A stretch of DNA of 23,924 nt. Source: an uncultured bacterium (lineage in GTDB: Bacteria; Bacteroidota; Bacteroidia; Sphingobacteriales; Sphingobacteriaceae). This document shows positions 15,365 through 23,153 of this stretch, piece by piece. The notes below the pieces were generated by a model. That model saw nothing but the letters and a program-made list of their open reading frames with translations. It was not told where the DNA came from and made no database searches. The stretch covers positions 1 through 23,924 of the forward strand of contig CAJBVG010000208.1 of the NCBI GenBank assembly GCA_903958995.1. The letters are read 5' to 3'. The translations under genes were made by a program, and so were the position numbers. Each line of letters opens with the position of its first letter. The stretch's first letter is position 1.

Positions 15365-16564
15365 ATGAACAGAGAATCACGAGCGCTAGAATCAGCCATA
15401 AATTCACAAGAAATTACAGGTTTAAATCTCACCATAACCAATAAAGTACTTAACAACCAAAGAGTTACAATAGAAGAGGCTATACACTTATATGAGCATG
15501 CAGATCTCGCTTTTGTTGGCTTATTAGCGAACCACATTCGTGAGCAAAAACATGGTGATTTTACCTATTTCAATAGAAATTTCCACATCGAACCTACAAA
15601 TATCTGTGTATTTACCTGTAAATTCTGTTCATATTCTCGCTTATTAAAGCATGCTGATGAAGGTTGGGTATTGAGTAAAGAGCAGATGCTCGATATCATT
15701 CGTGCCTATAAAGATAAACCCGTTACCGAAGTGCACGTAGTTGGAGGTGTTCACCCTAAATTAACATTAGAATTTTTCTGCGATTTATTTAAATCCATTA
15801 AAGAACTTCGTCCAGATTTACACATAAAAGCCTTTACTGCAGTAGAATACGAATACATGTTCCGCAAAGCTAAAGTTTCTATAGAAGAAGGTTTGAAAAT
15901 AATGATGGAAGCTGGCTTGGATTCTATACCTGGTGGTGGTGCTGAAATATTCGACGAAACTCTACGAAACGAAATATGTGGCGACAAAGCAACAACCGCT
16001 CAATGGTTAGAAATACATGAAACAGCTCATAAATTAGGACTCAAATCTAATTGTACCATTCTTTATGGTCATATAGAAACCTATGCTCAACGTGTTGACC
16101 ATTTGAATCGTTTGCGTGAACTTCAAGACCGTACTGGTGGATTCAATACTTTTATTCCACTAAAATTCAGAAATCAAGACAATGAAATGTCGGATGTACC
16201 GGAAACTTCAGTCATTGAAGATTTAAAGAACTATGCCATTTCGCGTATATTTTTAGACAATATTCCACATTTAAAAGCATATTGGCCAATGATTGGTCGT
16301 TCTACAGCTCAGCTCTCCCTATCTTTTGGAGTAGATGATATTGATGGCACCATCGACGATACTACCAAAATTTATTCGATGGCTGGCTCTGAAGAACAAG
16401 TACCTCAATTAACTACTCAACAATTAGTGGAGTTAATATCTAATGTTGGTCGCCACCCAATAGAACGCGATACGCTTTATGGTGTAGTAACAGATTATAA
16501 AGATTACGATTTTACTCAAGATGAAAATCCTAATGGTTTTATAGAACTTCCTATTATAAACTAA
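15365..16564 (+). CDS. mqnE: Aminofutalosine synthase MqnE (radical SAM)
   Basis: MqnE joins SAM and the MqnA product (3-(1-carboxyvinyloxy)benzoate) to form aminofutalosine, an early step of the futalosine route to menaquinone. The 4Fe-4S radical SAM motif is CVFTCKFC (Cys81, 85, 88). The MqnE-type segments FNRNFHIEPTN, EVHVVGGVHP, IKAFTAVEY, LDSIPGGGAEIFD and TILYGHIET follow. MqnC, the related cyclase, has a different N-terminal part and lacks the HPxL-AFTAVE pattern as I know it. The 399-residue length is normal for the group. The ATG at 15365 is the only good start. It is followed after 2 bases by a histidine phosphatase and then mqnA. Confidence 0.9.
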   Translation: MNRESRALESAINSQEITGLNLTITNKVLNNQRVTIEEAIHLYEHADLAFVGLLANHIREQKHGDFTYFNRNFHIEPTNICVFTCKFCSYSRLLKHADEGWVLSKEQMLDIIRAYKDKPVTEVHVVGGVHPKLTLEFFCDLFKSIKELRPDLHIKAFTAVEYEYMFRKAKVSIEEGLKIMMEAGLDSIPGGGAEIFDETLRNEICGDKATTAQWLEIHETAHKLGLKSNCTILYGHIETYAQRVDHLNRLRELQDRTGGFNTFIPLKFRNQDNEMSDVPETSVIEDLKNYAISRIFLDNIPHLKAYWPMIGRSTAQLSLSFGVDDIDGTIDDTTKIYSMAGSEEQVPQLTTQQLVELISNVGRHPIERDTLYGVVTDYKDYDFTQDENPNGFIELPIIN

Positions 16565-16566
16565 TC

Positions 16567-17178
16567 ATGGAGCTGTACATCATTCGTCACGGTGAAACCG
16601 ATTTTAATAAACGAGGGATAATTCAAGGACGTGGGGTAAATTCTGATTTAAATGATCATGGAATTTCACAAGCCCGTTCCTTTTACAAAGCTTACCATCA
16701 TATCGAATTCGATAAAGTGATTACTTCTACATTAAAACGTACTCATCAAACCGTTCAATCTTTTATTGATAAAGGAATTCCATGGGAACAATATGAAGGC
16801 TTAGATGAATTAGATTGGGGAATTAATGAAGGTAAAGAAGCCACTAAAAAATTAAAAGATGATTTCTATTCACTAACTAAAAATTGGATGGATGGAAAAA
16901 TTCACGATAAATTTCCAGGAGGAGAGAGTCCTGTAGAAGTGAATGAGCGCCAGGTTATTGCACTTAATAAAATCCTTAGCGAACAAGATCAAATTCAAAA
17001 TGTGTTAATATGTATGCATGGTAGAGCACTGCGCTTGTTGCTTTGTCATATGCTACAATTACCACTTAATAATATGGATACTTTCCCTCATTCAAATGTT
17101 TCTTTATATCGTTTAAAGTATAATAATGGTATATTCGAAATGCTTGATTTTAATAATACCGATCACTTTCATGCCTAA
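16567..17178 (+). CDS. Histidine phosphatase family protein
   Basis: This 203-residue cytoplasmic protein of the phosphoglycerate mutase-like superfamily has the catalytic RHGETDFN (His8), TSTLKRTHQT, the acid region LDELDWGINEGK (near Glu81) and the second histidine in CMHGRALR (His151). The family removes phosphate from varied small molecules, and the substrate cannot be named. It sits between mqnE and mqnA, starting 2 bases after mqnE and overlapping mqnA by 8 bases, so it is co-expressed with menaquinone genes. A role in that pathway is possible but unproven, as no phosphatase step is known in it. Confidence 0.87.
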   Translation: MELYIIRHGETDFNKRGIIQGRGVNSDLNDHGISQARSFYKAYHHIEFDKVITSTLKRTHQTVQSFIDKGIPWEQYEGLDELDWGINEGKEATKKLKDDFYSLTKNWMDGKIHDKFPGGESPVEVNERQVIALNKILSEQDQIQNVLICMHGRALRLLLCHMLQLPLNNMDTFPHSNVSLYRLKYNNGIFEMLDFNNTDHFHA

Positions 17179-17914
17179 ACTTAAAATATCTATAGTTTCC
17201 TATTTAAACTCAAAAGTTTTTGTAAAGGGATTAATTCCGGATGCAAATGCGGAGTTTGATATTAGTTTAGATATTCCTTCTGTTTGTGCAACTAAACTTC
17301 AAAATAATACAATTGATATTGGACTAATTCCTGTGGCAATGATTCCCAATATTCCTAACGCCACAATCATTTCCGATTATTGTATTTCAGCTACTGGCGC
17401 TGTGAATTCTGTATTCTTACTATCGAATTCGGAAATTAAAGATATACATACCATTTATTTAGATGTGCATTCTAGAACATCAAATGCGTTATGTAAAATA
17501 CTAGTAAAAGAATATTGGAATATAAATGTTGAATATAGAAACAGAACAGAAGATATCATTTCACTAAATCCTGGCGAAGCCTTTGTTTTAATAGGGGATA
17601 GGACCTTTGATCAAATTGGAAAATACTTAACTCAACTCGATTTATCTGAAGAATGGTTCAAGTATACTAACTTGCCTTTTGTGTTTGCAGCTTGGGTTGC
17701 CAATAAACCAATTACTGATTCTGAATTACTATCATTCAATGAATATTTAAAAAATGGCTTTAATCATCTTAACGAAGTTATCGAAGAAAACTATCTAGAT
17801 TATTTTGATGTAGAAGATTATTTAAAATCAAAAATCGAATATAACCTTACCGAACAAAAACAAAAAGCAATCAACCTTTTCTTAGAAAAATTATCGAGCA
17901 CACGAGCAAACTAG
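17171..17914 (+). CDS. mqnA: Chorismate dehydratase MqnA
   Basis: MqnA removes water from chorismate to give 3-(1-carboxyvinyloxy)benzoate, the first step of the futalosine pathway. The 247-residue protein has the periplasmic-binding-like fold motifs of the family: SYLNSKVF at 10-17, DIGLIPVAMIP at 49-59, LDVHSRTSNAL at about 97-107, and IGDRTF. I chose the ATG at 17171, since KISIVSYLN follows at the usual distance; an earlier ATG at 17126 would add 15 residues read from within the phosphatase gene. The stop TAG is shared with the convergent uridine phosphorylase (CTAG). Confidence 0.9.
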   Translation: MPKLKISIVSYLNSKVFVKGLIPDANAEFDISLDIPSVCATKLQNNTIDIGLIPVAMIPNIPNATIISDYCISATGAVNSVFLLSNSEIKDIHTIYLDVHSRTSNALCKILVKEYWNINVEYRNRTEDIISLNPGEAFVLIGDRTFDQIGKYLTQLDLSEEWFKYTNLPFVFAAWVANKPITDSELLSFNEYLKNGFNHLNEVIEENYLDYFDVEDYLKSKIEYNLTEQKQKAINLFLEKLSSTRAN

Positions 17915-17927
17915 CACACGAGCAAAC
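17897..17927. repeat. 15-bp tandem repeat over shared convergent stops
   Basis: AGCACACGAGCAAAC occurs at 17897-17911 and 17913-17927, separated by one T. The junction of the two copies forms CTAG (17911-17914), which serves as the stop codon for both mqnA (TAG, plus) and the uridine phosphorylase (TAG, minus). Confidence 0.85.
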
Positions 17928-18783
17928 GTTCAAGACATAACTCTATCATTTCCTCCATTCTCGCTTCCGCATTTACACTAAATTCATTCGTAATTCTATT
18001 CGCTAAAATTAAAGAGATGGAAGTTGCCTCATGTCCGAAATACCTAGCTAATCCTAGTATTCCCGACGTTTCCATTTCGAAATTTGTAACCCGATTGCCT
18101 TCAAATGAAATCGTTTTTAATGCAGTTAATATGGAATCATTTTTATCACTCCATAAAAACCGACCTTGTGGATGATAGAAACCTTGACAAGTTGCAGTTG
18201 TACCTAGTAGCATACCTTCACCTAATTTTTCATTTAATAGGGTAGAAGAACTAACAATATTAGGCGTTAAAAAACTAAATTTATTTTGAAGAGAATTCAT
18301 TACTATTTTCTGATAATCACTTTCAAATTTTGAATAATTAATAGGATAAAAATTCATTAATCCTTCTAGTCCAATTGCATATTCCGAAACCAACATCGTG
18401 TCAATTGGAATATCTTCACATAGAGTTCCACTTGTACCAAGTCGTATAATAGTTAATTTTCGGGGAGTAGCTAATCGCTCTCTTTTCTCTAAATCAATGG
18501 AACTTAAAATGTTTAATTCATTGAATACAATATCAATATTATCAGTCCCTATTCCTGTGGAAATCACCGTTATATGTTTAAACTTATATGTTCCAGTTAT
18601 CGTATAAAACTCACGATTTCTCTTTTTTATTAGGATTTTGTCGAAGTGTTTAGCAATTTTTTCAACACGTTCTGGGTCACCTACAGTGATAATAAAATCA
18701 GCTAAATCTGTTGGCAATAAGTGTAAATGATACACACTACCGTCGTTATTTAAGATTAATTCAGAATCTGGAATCTTATTCAT
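17911..18783 (-). CDS. udp: Uridine phosphorylase-like nucleoside phosphorylase
   Basis: The protein cleaves uridine with phosphate to uracil and ribose-1-phosphate if the assignment is right. It is a 290-residue PNP/UDP family member with the phosphate-binding VGDPERVEKIA (Asp36, Arg39), STGIGTDNIDIV, RLGTSG, and the ribose-binding NFEMETSG. The segment GFYHPQGR at 201-208 supplies the Gln and Arg that bind uracil in E. coli Udp (there in FYPGQER). This supports a pyrimidine rather than a purine or futalosine substrate. It converges on mqnA and shares its stop, so it is not in the menaquinone operon. The exact specificity is inferred. Confidence 0.82.
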   Translation of the reverse strand: MNKIPDSELILNNDGSVYHLHLLPTDLADFIITVGDPERVEKIAKHFDKILIKKRNREFYTITGTYKFKHITVISTGIGTDNIDIVFNELNILSSIDLEKRERLATPRKLTIIRLGTSGTLCEDIPIDTMLVSEYAIGLEGLMNFYPINYSKFESDYQKIVMNSLQNKFSFLTPNIVSSSTLLNEKLGEGMLLGTTATCQGFYHPQGRFLWSDKNDSILTALKTISFEGNRVTNFEMETSGILGLARYFGHEATSISLILANRITNEFSVNAEARMEEMIELCLERLLVC

Positions 18784-18798
18784 CTTTAAAAATAGTTA

Positions 18799-18806
18799 TA
18801 CTTTTG
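18799..18806 (+). promoter_or_regulatory. Candidate -7 box (TACTTTTG) for the universal stress protein gene
   Basis: TACTTTTG matches TAnnTTTG exactly and lies 68 bases before the ATG at 18875, in the 91-base divergent gap. No clear -33 box. Confidence 0.4.
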
Positions 18807-18874
18807 TGGATTTTATATTTTTTTATTCTTTTAGAATTTCATAACTTACCTCAACCAAAACTAAAAAAGATTGT

Positions 18875-19753
18875 ATGCACAGAACATTCGACAAAATTCT
18901 CGTTCCGATGGATCTATCACCAACATCCATCCATGCTTTTAATCACGCCTCTTATCTTGCCAAACATTTAAAATCGGAAATACATTTATTACATGTAACC
19001 GAAACTACAACGGCAAATAATATAATCAATTCCATTTTTAAGAAAAAAGAAAATGATGGGATTAAAGACGCTAAAGTTGTTGAAGCTAAATTCGATGAAC
19101 TGATTGCAGAATTGAATCAAAAATATGGTATTAAAGCCTATAAAAAATTCATGAATGGAACTGTGTATGTACAAGCCTTACATTATGCGAAGGAGATATC
19201 TGCAACTTTAATATGTATGGGTACACATGGCACTAAAGGTGTAGAGAACTTCATTGGTGGTTCGAATACATTCAGAGTAGTAAATCATGCTAAATGCCCT
19301 GTATTATCTTTACATGCAGAATCAGGTAGTAAGGGAATTAATGATATCATATTACCATTAGATAGTTCACGAGATACTCGAGAGAAAGTAGATGATGCTA
19401 TTTATATGGCTAAATTATTTAACTCTACAATTCACGTTGTTGGGGTATCTACTTCTAGTGATAAAATGGTAATCAACAGATTAAAAGTAGTAACCAATCA
19501 AGTAGAAGAATATATAAAAGCAGGAAATATTAAAACAACAAGTGGATTTGAAACTGGTAAAAACTTAGCCACTTTAACGCTAGATTATGCAAAGAAAAAA
19601 GATGCTGACTTAATCATAATCATGACAGAGCAAGAAGCTGCTCCTGGTTTCTTATCAGGCCCATATTCTCAACAAATGATTAATGAGTCTAATATTCCAA
19701 TTTTGAGTGTTCGTCCGAAAGAAAGAGAAACCTCCTTCGTAACTCCGTACTAA
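18875..19753 (+). CDS. Tandem-domain universal stress protein (UspA family)
   Basis: The 292-residue cytoplasmic protein has two Usp domains. Domain 1 (about 1-148) has KILVPMDLS and the full ATP-binding pattern Gx2Gx9G(S/T) in GTHGTKGVENFIGGS. Domain 2 (about 154-284) has DIILPLDSS but a degraded motif (TEQEAAPGFLSGPYSQQ), so only the first half is likely to bind nucleotide. Proteins of this kind respond to starvation or other stress, but the precise role is unknown. The ATG at 18875 directly precedes HRTFDKILVP. The TAA stop shares bases with the convergent YigZ gene. Confidence 0.9.
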   Translation: MHRTFDKILVPMDLSPTSIHAFNHASYLAKHLKSEIHLLHVTETTTANNIINSIFKKKENDGIKDAKVVEAKFDELIAELNQKYGIKAYKKFMNGTVYVQALHYAKEISATLICMGTHGTKGVENFIGGSNTFRVVNHAKCPVLSLHAESGSKGINDIILPLDSSRDTREKVDDAIYMAKLFNSTIHVVGVSTSSDKMVINRLKVVTNQVEEYIKAGNIKTTSGFETGKNLATLTLDYAKKKDADLIIIMTEQEAAPGFLSGPYSQQMINESNIPILSVRPKERETSFVTPY

Positions 19754-19766
19754 TATGTACTAATAT
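19747..19766. repeat. 10-bp perfect tandem repeat over shared convergent stops
   Basis: GTACTAATAT occurs at 19747-19756 and 19757-19766 with no spacer. The first copy holds the CTAA at 19750-19753, which is TAA for the universal stress protein and TAG (minus) for YigZ. Confidence 0.85.
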
Positions 19767-20361
19767 AGTTAACAACTAAGAAATTTAATTCAAATGCTGA
19801 TCGGATCCGGTCGGCATTTTTTATGGGTAATTCCAAATACATGGTATAATCTAAATCGCTCTCTTGTTGAATAATTTTCAATTGATGTTCTTTCACAATC
19901 CTCATTACTACATTCATTTTTTCATAAGGGAATTGTATGGAAACTTTCTCTACAATATCTCGTGTAATGATGTTGTTTAAGGCGATAGCCTCAACACTGG
20001 CTTGTTTGTAAGCATTAATTAATCCTGGAACTCCAAGTAAAGAACCACCAAAATACCTGACTATAATAATACCGATATTGGTTAAATCATTCGATAAAAT
20101 TACATTGTAAATGGGTTTCCCTGCTGAACCAGAAGGTTCACCATCATCATTCATTCTATATTGCGATTTATCGTACCCTATACGATAGGCATAACAATGA
20201 TGAACGGCACTAGGATGTAGTATTTTCAATTCAATTAGCCATTCCTTGAAATCTTCTATTGAATATATTGGCTTGCAAAATGCGATAAATTTGCTTCCTT
20301 TTTCTTTGAATAATCCTTCGGAAACAAGCGTAATGGTTTTATATTCCGTATCAAATAACAT
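19750..20361 (-). CDS. YigZ/IMPACT family protein
   Basis: The 203-residue cytoplasmic protein has the IMPACT-type N-terminal domain: KGSKFIAF, VHHCYAYRIG, DDGEPSGSAGKPI at 72-84, then VRYFGGSLLGVPGLINAY. A smaller C-terminal domain (about 135-203) of YigZ/DUF1949 type follows. The eukaryotic IMPACT relatives act on translation control, and the bacterial function is uncertain. Its start overlaps the EamA gene's 3' end by 11 bases, so it is the last gene of the ribD-EamA-YigZ run. Confidence 0.9.
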   Translation of the reverse strand: MLFDTEYKTITLVSEGLFKEKGSKFIAFCKPIYSIEDFKEWLIELKILHPSAVHHCYAYRIGYDKSQYRMNDDGEPSGSAGKPIYNVILSNDLTNIGIIIVRYFGGSLLGVPGLINAYKQASVEAIALNNIITRDIVEKVSIQFPYEKMNVVMRIVKEHQLKIIQQESDLDYTMYLELPIKNADRIRSAFELNFLVVNYISTY

Positions 20362-21217
20362 TAGAAAAATAGATAATTAAAATAGATAATAGCGCTAAAA
20401 TAATACCAATAGAATTTGTTCTGGAAATGCGTTCTCTAAAAACAGCTGCTGCAATCATCGAATTAAATAAAATTATTCCAATATTATTAATCGCAAATAC
20501 AAAGGAGCTTTCCAATTGATTATTCGATAAAGCTTTCATTAAAAAATAGGTCGAAAAGAAATTAAACAAACCCAAAATCATTCCTGCAATTGCATCTTTT
20601 AGTGCAATTCGTTTTCGCTGAATAATTTTTTGAGTTAAGCCTATAACACCAGCAGAACCAAAAATACAGGCAAGAATAACAGAAAAAGGAACCTGTGTTC
20701 CAAAATATTCTTGTGAAACTTTTATACTCACATCTACAATTCCACTACCTACAAAAATTATTGCTGGTACTAATATAACCTTCCAATTCGGACGATGTTC
20801 TTCATCATCGGTCTTCTTCGAAGTAAAATATATGGCAATTAACGCCAGTACTATTCCAATGATTTTTATCAACCCATAACTCTCCTGATAATACCATATA
20901 CCAAAAGCTAATGGAATGATAAGCGACATCTTTTGAGCAATGGAAACAACTACTAATCCTGAAGTCTTAACCCCGTAAGCAATCAAGTTGAATGTGGTTA
21001 TAAACATGATTCCAAAGAGTAGAGTATAAGGGAACCATGATTCTTGGAAGAGGTTGATTTGACTAAAGGTATCCCAACCTAATATTATACCTGAGCCAGA
21101 AGCAAAAATGTAATTAATCGCTATGGCATTTGAATTATTGACTTCAAATCGTTCAAAAAATTTGAAGCAAATTGTTAAGGAACCCGAAAGTATTATAGAA
21201 ATTAGAATAATAATCAT
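20351..21217 (-). CDS. EamA/DMT-family transporter
   Basis: The 288-residue polytopic membrane protein has about nine to ten hydrophobic helices in the two-fold repeated EamA (drug/metabolite transporter) pattern. Each half ends with the typical hydrophobic-E-hydrophobic segments (IWYYQESYGLIKIIGIVLALIAIYF and AAVFRERISRTNSIGIILALLSILIIYF). The halves are joined by the polar linker TSKKTDDEEHRPN. The substrate is unknown. Its start overlaps the ribD stop by 4 bases, so a role near flavin supply is possible but not shown. Confidence 0.85.
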   Translation of the reverse strand: MIIILISIILSGSLTICFKFFERFEVNNSNAIAINYIFASGSGIILGWDTFSQINLFQESWFPYTLLFGIMFITTFNLIAYGVKTSGLVVVSIAQKMSLIIPLAFGIWYYQESYGLIKIIGIVLALIAIYFTSKKTDDEEHRPNWKVILVPAIIFVGSGIVDVSIKVSQEYFGTQVPFSVILACIFGSAGVIGLTQKIIQRKRIALKDAIAGMILGLFNFFSTYFLMKALSNNQLESSFVFAINNIGIILFNSMIAAAVFRERISRTNSIGIILALLSILIIYFSNVI

Positions 21218-22257
21218 ATACGATGATAAATAAATAATTCATCATCACCTAAATCTTCTTTAGAGTCTAATAGACCATGCAATACAGGCGCTATAACTCC
21301 TTTACCTAAATCTATCTTCGAATGAAAGACACGTGCTTCATCCCATAAATCATATTGAATAAATTCGTTTATGGTATAAGCTCCTCCTTCAATAATTAAA
21401 GACTGAATTTCCATTAAGTACAATTGATATAGAATAAATTGCGGTACTAATCCATAAAAATCAATCTGTATGTATTGAATATTATCTACTTTTTCTGTTT
21501 TGTAATTATTAAACACAATGGTTTTAGAATCACTATTAAAAATATTTAAATCCTTTGCAAGCTTTAACTCTCTATCTATAATTACCCTTACCGGATTACT
21601 GCCAACCCAATCGCGTACTGTTAATACTGGGTTATCTACCATTACTGTTTTCGTACCAACCAATATGGCTTGTTCTTCAGATCTCCATTTATGGTTAAGC
21701 ACTTTCGCTTCTGCTCCACTAATAGTAGTTCTAGTGTTTTCAGCAATACTGATAAACCCATCTTGAGATTCTGCCCATTTTAAAATTACAAATGGACGTT
21801 GTAAAGAATGGTAGGTGAAAAAACGTTTATTTACTTGATAACCTTCATCTCTAAGAACATCTTGAATAACTTCGATACCGGCTTTCTTTAACTTTTCAAT
21901 TCCTTTTCCATTTACAGCACTAAAAGGATCAATATTTGAAATGACTACTTTCTGTAATTTGTGTTTGATGATTAAATCTGCACATGGGGGAGTTTTACCG
22001 AAATGTGAACAAGGTTCTAAATTCACATATAGCGTCGATTCTTTTAAGATCTCTTCTGCATTTGAAAAATTATCGACAACCTGATTAATTGCATTCACTT
22101 CAGCATGAGCTTTACCAAAACGCTCGTGGTAACCTTCTCCAACAATGGTATCGCGATATACAATTACAGCACCAACCATTGGGTTCGGTTGTACATTTCC
22201 AAGGCCTTGTTTAGCCAGTTGAAAACATTTACGCATGTATTTTTCGTGTGTATTCAC
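21214..22257 (-). CDS. ribD: Bifunctional riboflavin deaminase/reductase RibD
   Basis: RibD deaminates the pyrimidine intermediate of riboflavin synthesis, then reduces its ribosyl side chain. The N-terminal deaminase domain (1-145) has the zinc site HAEVNAI (His51, Glu53) and EPCSHFGKTPPCAD (Cys83, Cys92). The C-terminal reductase domain (about 150-347) contains KWAESQDGFI, the WRSEEQAILVGTKT segment and SLIIEGGA. It is 347 residues, normal. The start is GTG at 22257, kept because the HEKYMRKC segment is conserved at this position; an in-frame ATG at 22236 would cut 7 residues. Divergent from prmC with only 35 bases between. Confidence 0.92.
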   Translation of the reverse strand: MNTHEKYMRKCFQLAKQGLGNVQPNPMVGAVIVYRDTIVGEGYHERFGKAHAEVNAINQVVDNFSNAEEILKESTLYVNLEPCSHFGKTPPCADLIIKHKLQKVVISNIDPFSAVNGKGIEKLKKAGIEVIQDVLRDEGYQVNKRFFTYHSLQRPFVILKWAESQDGFISIAENTRTTISGAEAKVLNHKWRSEEQAILVGTKTVMVDNPVLTVRDWVGSNPVRVIIDRELKLAKDLNIFNSDSKTIVFNNYKTEKVDNIQYIQIDFYGLVPQFILYQLYLMEIQSLIIEGGAYTINEFIQYDLWDEARVFHSKIDLGKGVIAPVLHGLLDSKEDLGDDELFIYHRI

Positions 22258-22281
22258 TTCGTAAAAATAGGTTTTTTATTG

Positions 22282-22289
22282 TAGTTTTG
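22282..22289 (+). promoter_or_regulatory. prmC: Candidate -7 box (TAGTTTTG) directly before prmC
   Basis: TAGTTTTG matches TAnnTTTG exactly and ends 3 bases before the prmC ATG at 22293. TTCG at 22258-22261, 20 bases upstream, is a one-mismatch -33 element. Confidence 0.4.
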
Positions 22290-22292
22290 AAC

Positions 22293-23153
22293 ATGTTTTC
22301 GAGAACAAGAACGGTAAAAGAGTCCTTTCAACACTTCCAACACCTTATATCTACTACTTATGAGGCCGATGAGGCAAGAAGTATTAGTCAAATGGTATTC
22401 AAGGAAATTTTGGGGTACAATACCATTCAACTCATACTAAATGAAAACGAACTTATGCCTGCGGCATTATTTGAGCAACTCGATCAAATTGCTTTTCTGA
22501 TAAATGAAAATCAACCTATACAATATATTTTAGGTTATGAAGAATTCATGGGAATAAATTTTAAAGTTAACCCTGCAGTGCTAATTCCTCGTCCTGAAAC
22601 TGAAGAATTAGTAGAATGGATTATTAAAGATTCAAAACTTCTTAATCACTTAAGCATCTTAGATATCGGTACTGGCTCGGGCTGTATAGCTATTAGTTTA
22701 AAGAAAAACTTACCCTTTGCTACAGTAAGTGCAATCGATATTTCAGACGATGCTTTAAAAACAGCTTCTCAAAATGCTAAGCAAAATCAAATTGAAGTTC
22801 ACTTTTCTAAAGTCGATGTGTTGTCTCAATCGTTAACATCAACATATAATGTTATTGTAAGTAATCCTCCATATGTATTGGAAGCTGAAAAACTACAAAT
22901 GCATCGAAATGTATTAGATTTTGAGCCATCAACTGCTTTGTTTGTTCCCGATACTGATCCATTACTTTTTTACAAACGTATTGTCAGTTTAGCCTACGTT
23001 CATTTAAATAGTGGAGGATGTTTATACTTCGAAATCAACGAATCGTTCGCAGAACAAACACTTGATCTATTTCCTGATAGTGATTGGTTTGAAAAGGAGA
23101 GTAGAAAAGACTTTCGAGGAAAAGATCGTTTTGTTAAAGCTAGAAAACGATAA
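22293..23153 (+). CDS. prmC: Peptide chain release factor N5-glutamine methyltransferase PrmC
   Basis: PrmC methylates the glutamine of the GGQ motif of release factors RF1 and RF2 with SAM. The 286-residue protein has an N-terminal helical domain, then IPRPETEELVEW at 98-109, motif I DIGTGSGCIAIS from 124, AIDIS near 147-151, and the catalytic NPPY at 191-194. I chose the ATG at 22293. A GTG at 22248 in the same frame would overlap the divergent ribD start and add 15 residues absent from typical PrmC. The stop abuts the convergent recombinase stop (TAATTA) with no spacer. Confidence 0.92.
   Translation: MFSRTRTVKESFQHFQHLISTTYEADEARSISQMVFKEILGYNTIQLILNENELMPAALFEQLDQIAFLINENQPIQYILGYEEFMGINFKVNPAVLIPRPETEELVEWIIKDSKLLNHLSILDIGTGSGCIAISLKKNLPFATVSAIDISDDALKTASQNAKQNQIEVHFSKVDVLSQSLTSTYNVIVSNPPYVLEAEKLQMHRNVLDFEPSTALFVPDTDPLLFYKRIVSLAYVHLNSGGCLYFEINESFAEQTLDLFPDSDWFEKESRKDFRGKDRFVKARKR

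Noticed and set aside
17911..18783. Nucleoside phosphorylase next to mqnA as the futalosine hydrolase MqnB
   Set aside because: It is on the opposite strand and the segment FYHPQGR matches the uracil-binding Gln/Arg of uridine phosphorylase, so a uridine phosphorylase is the better call.
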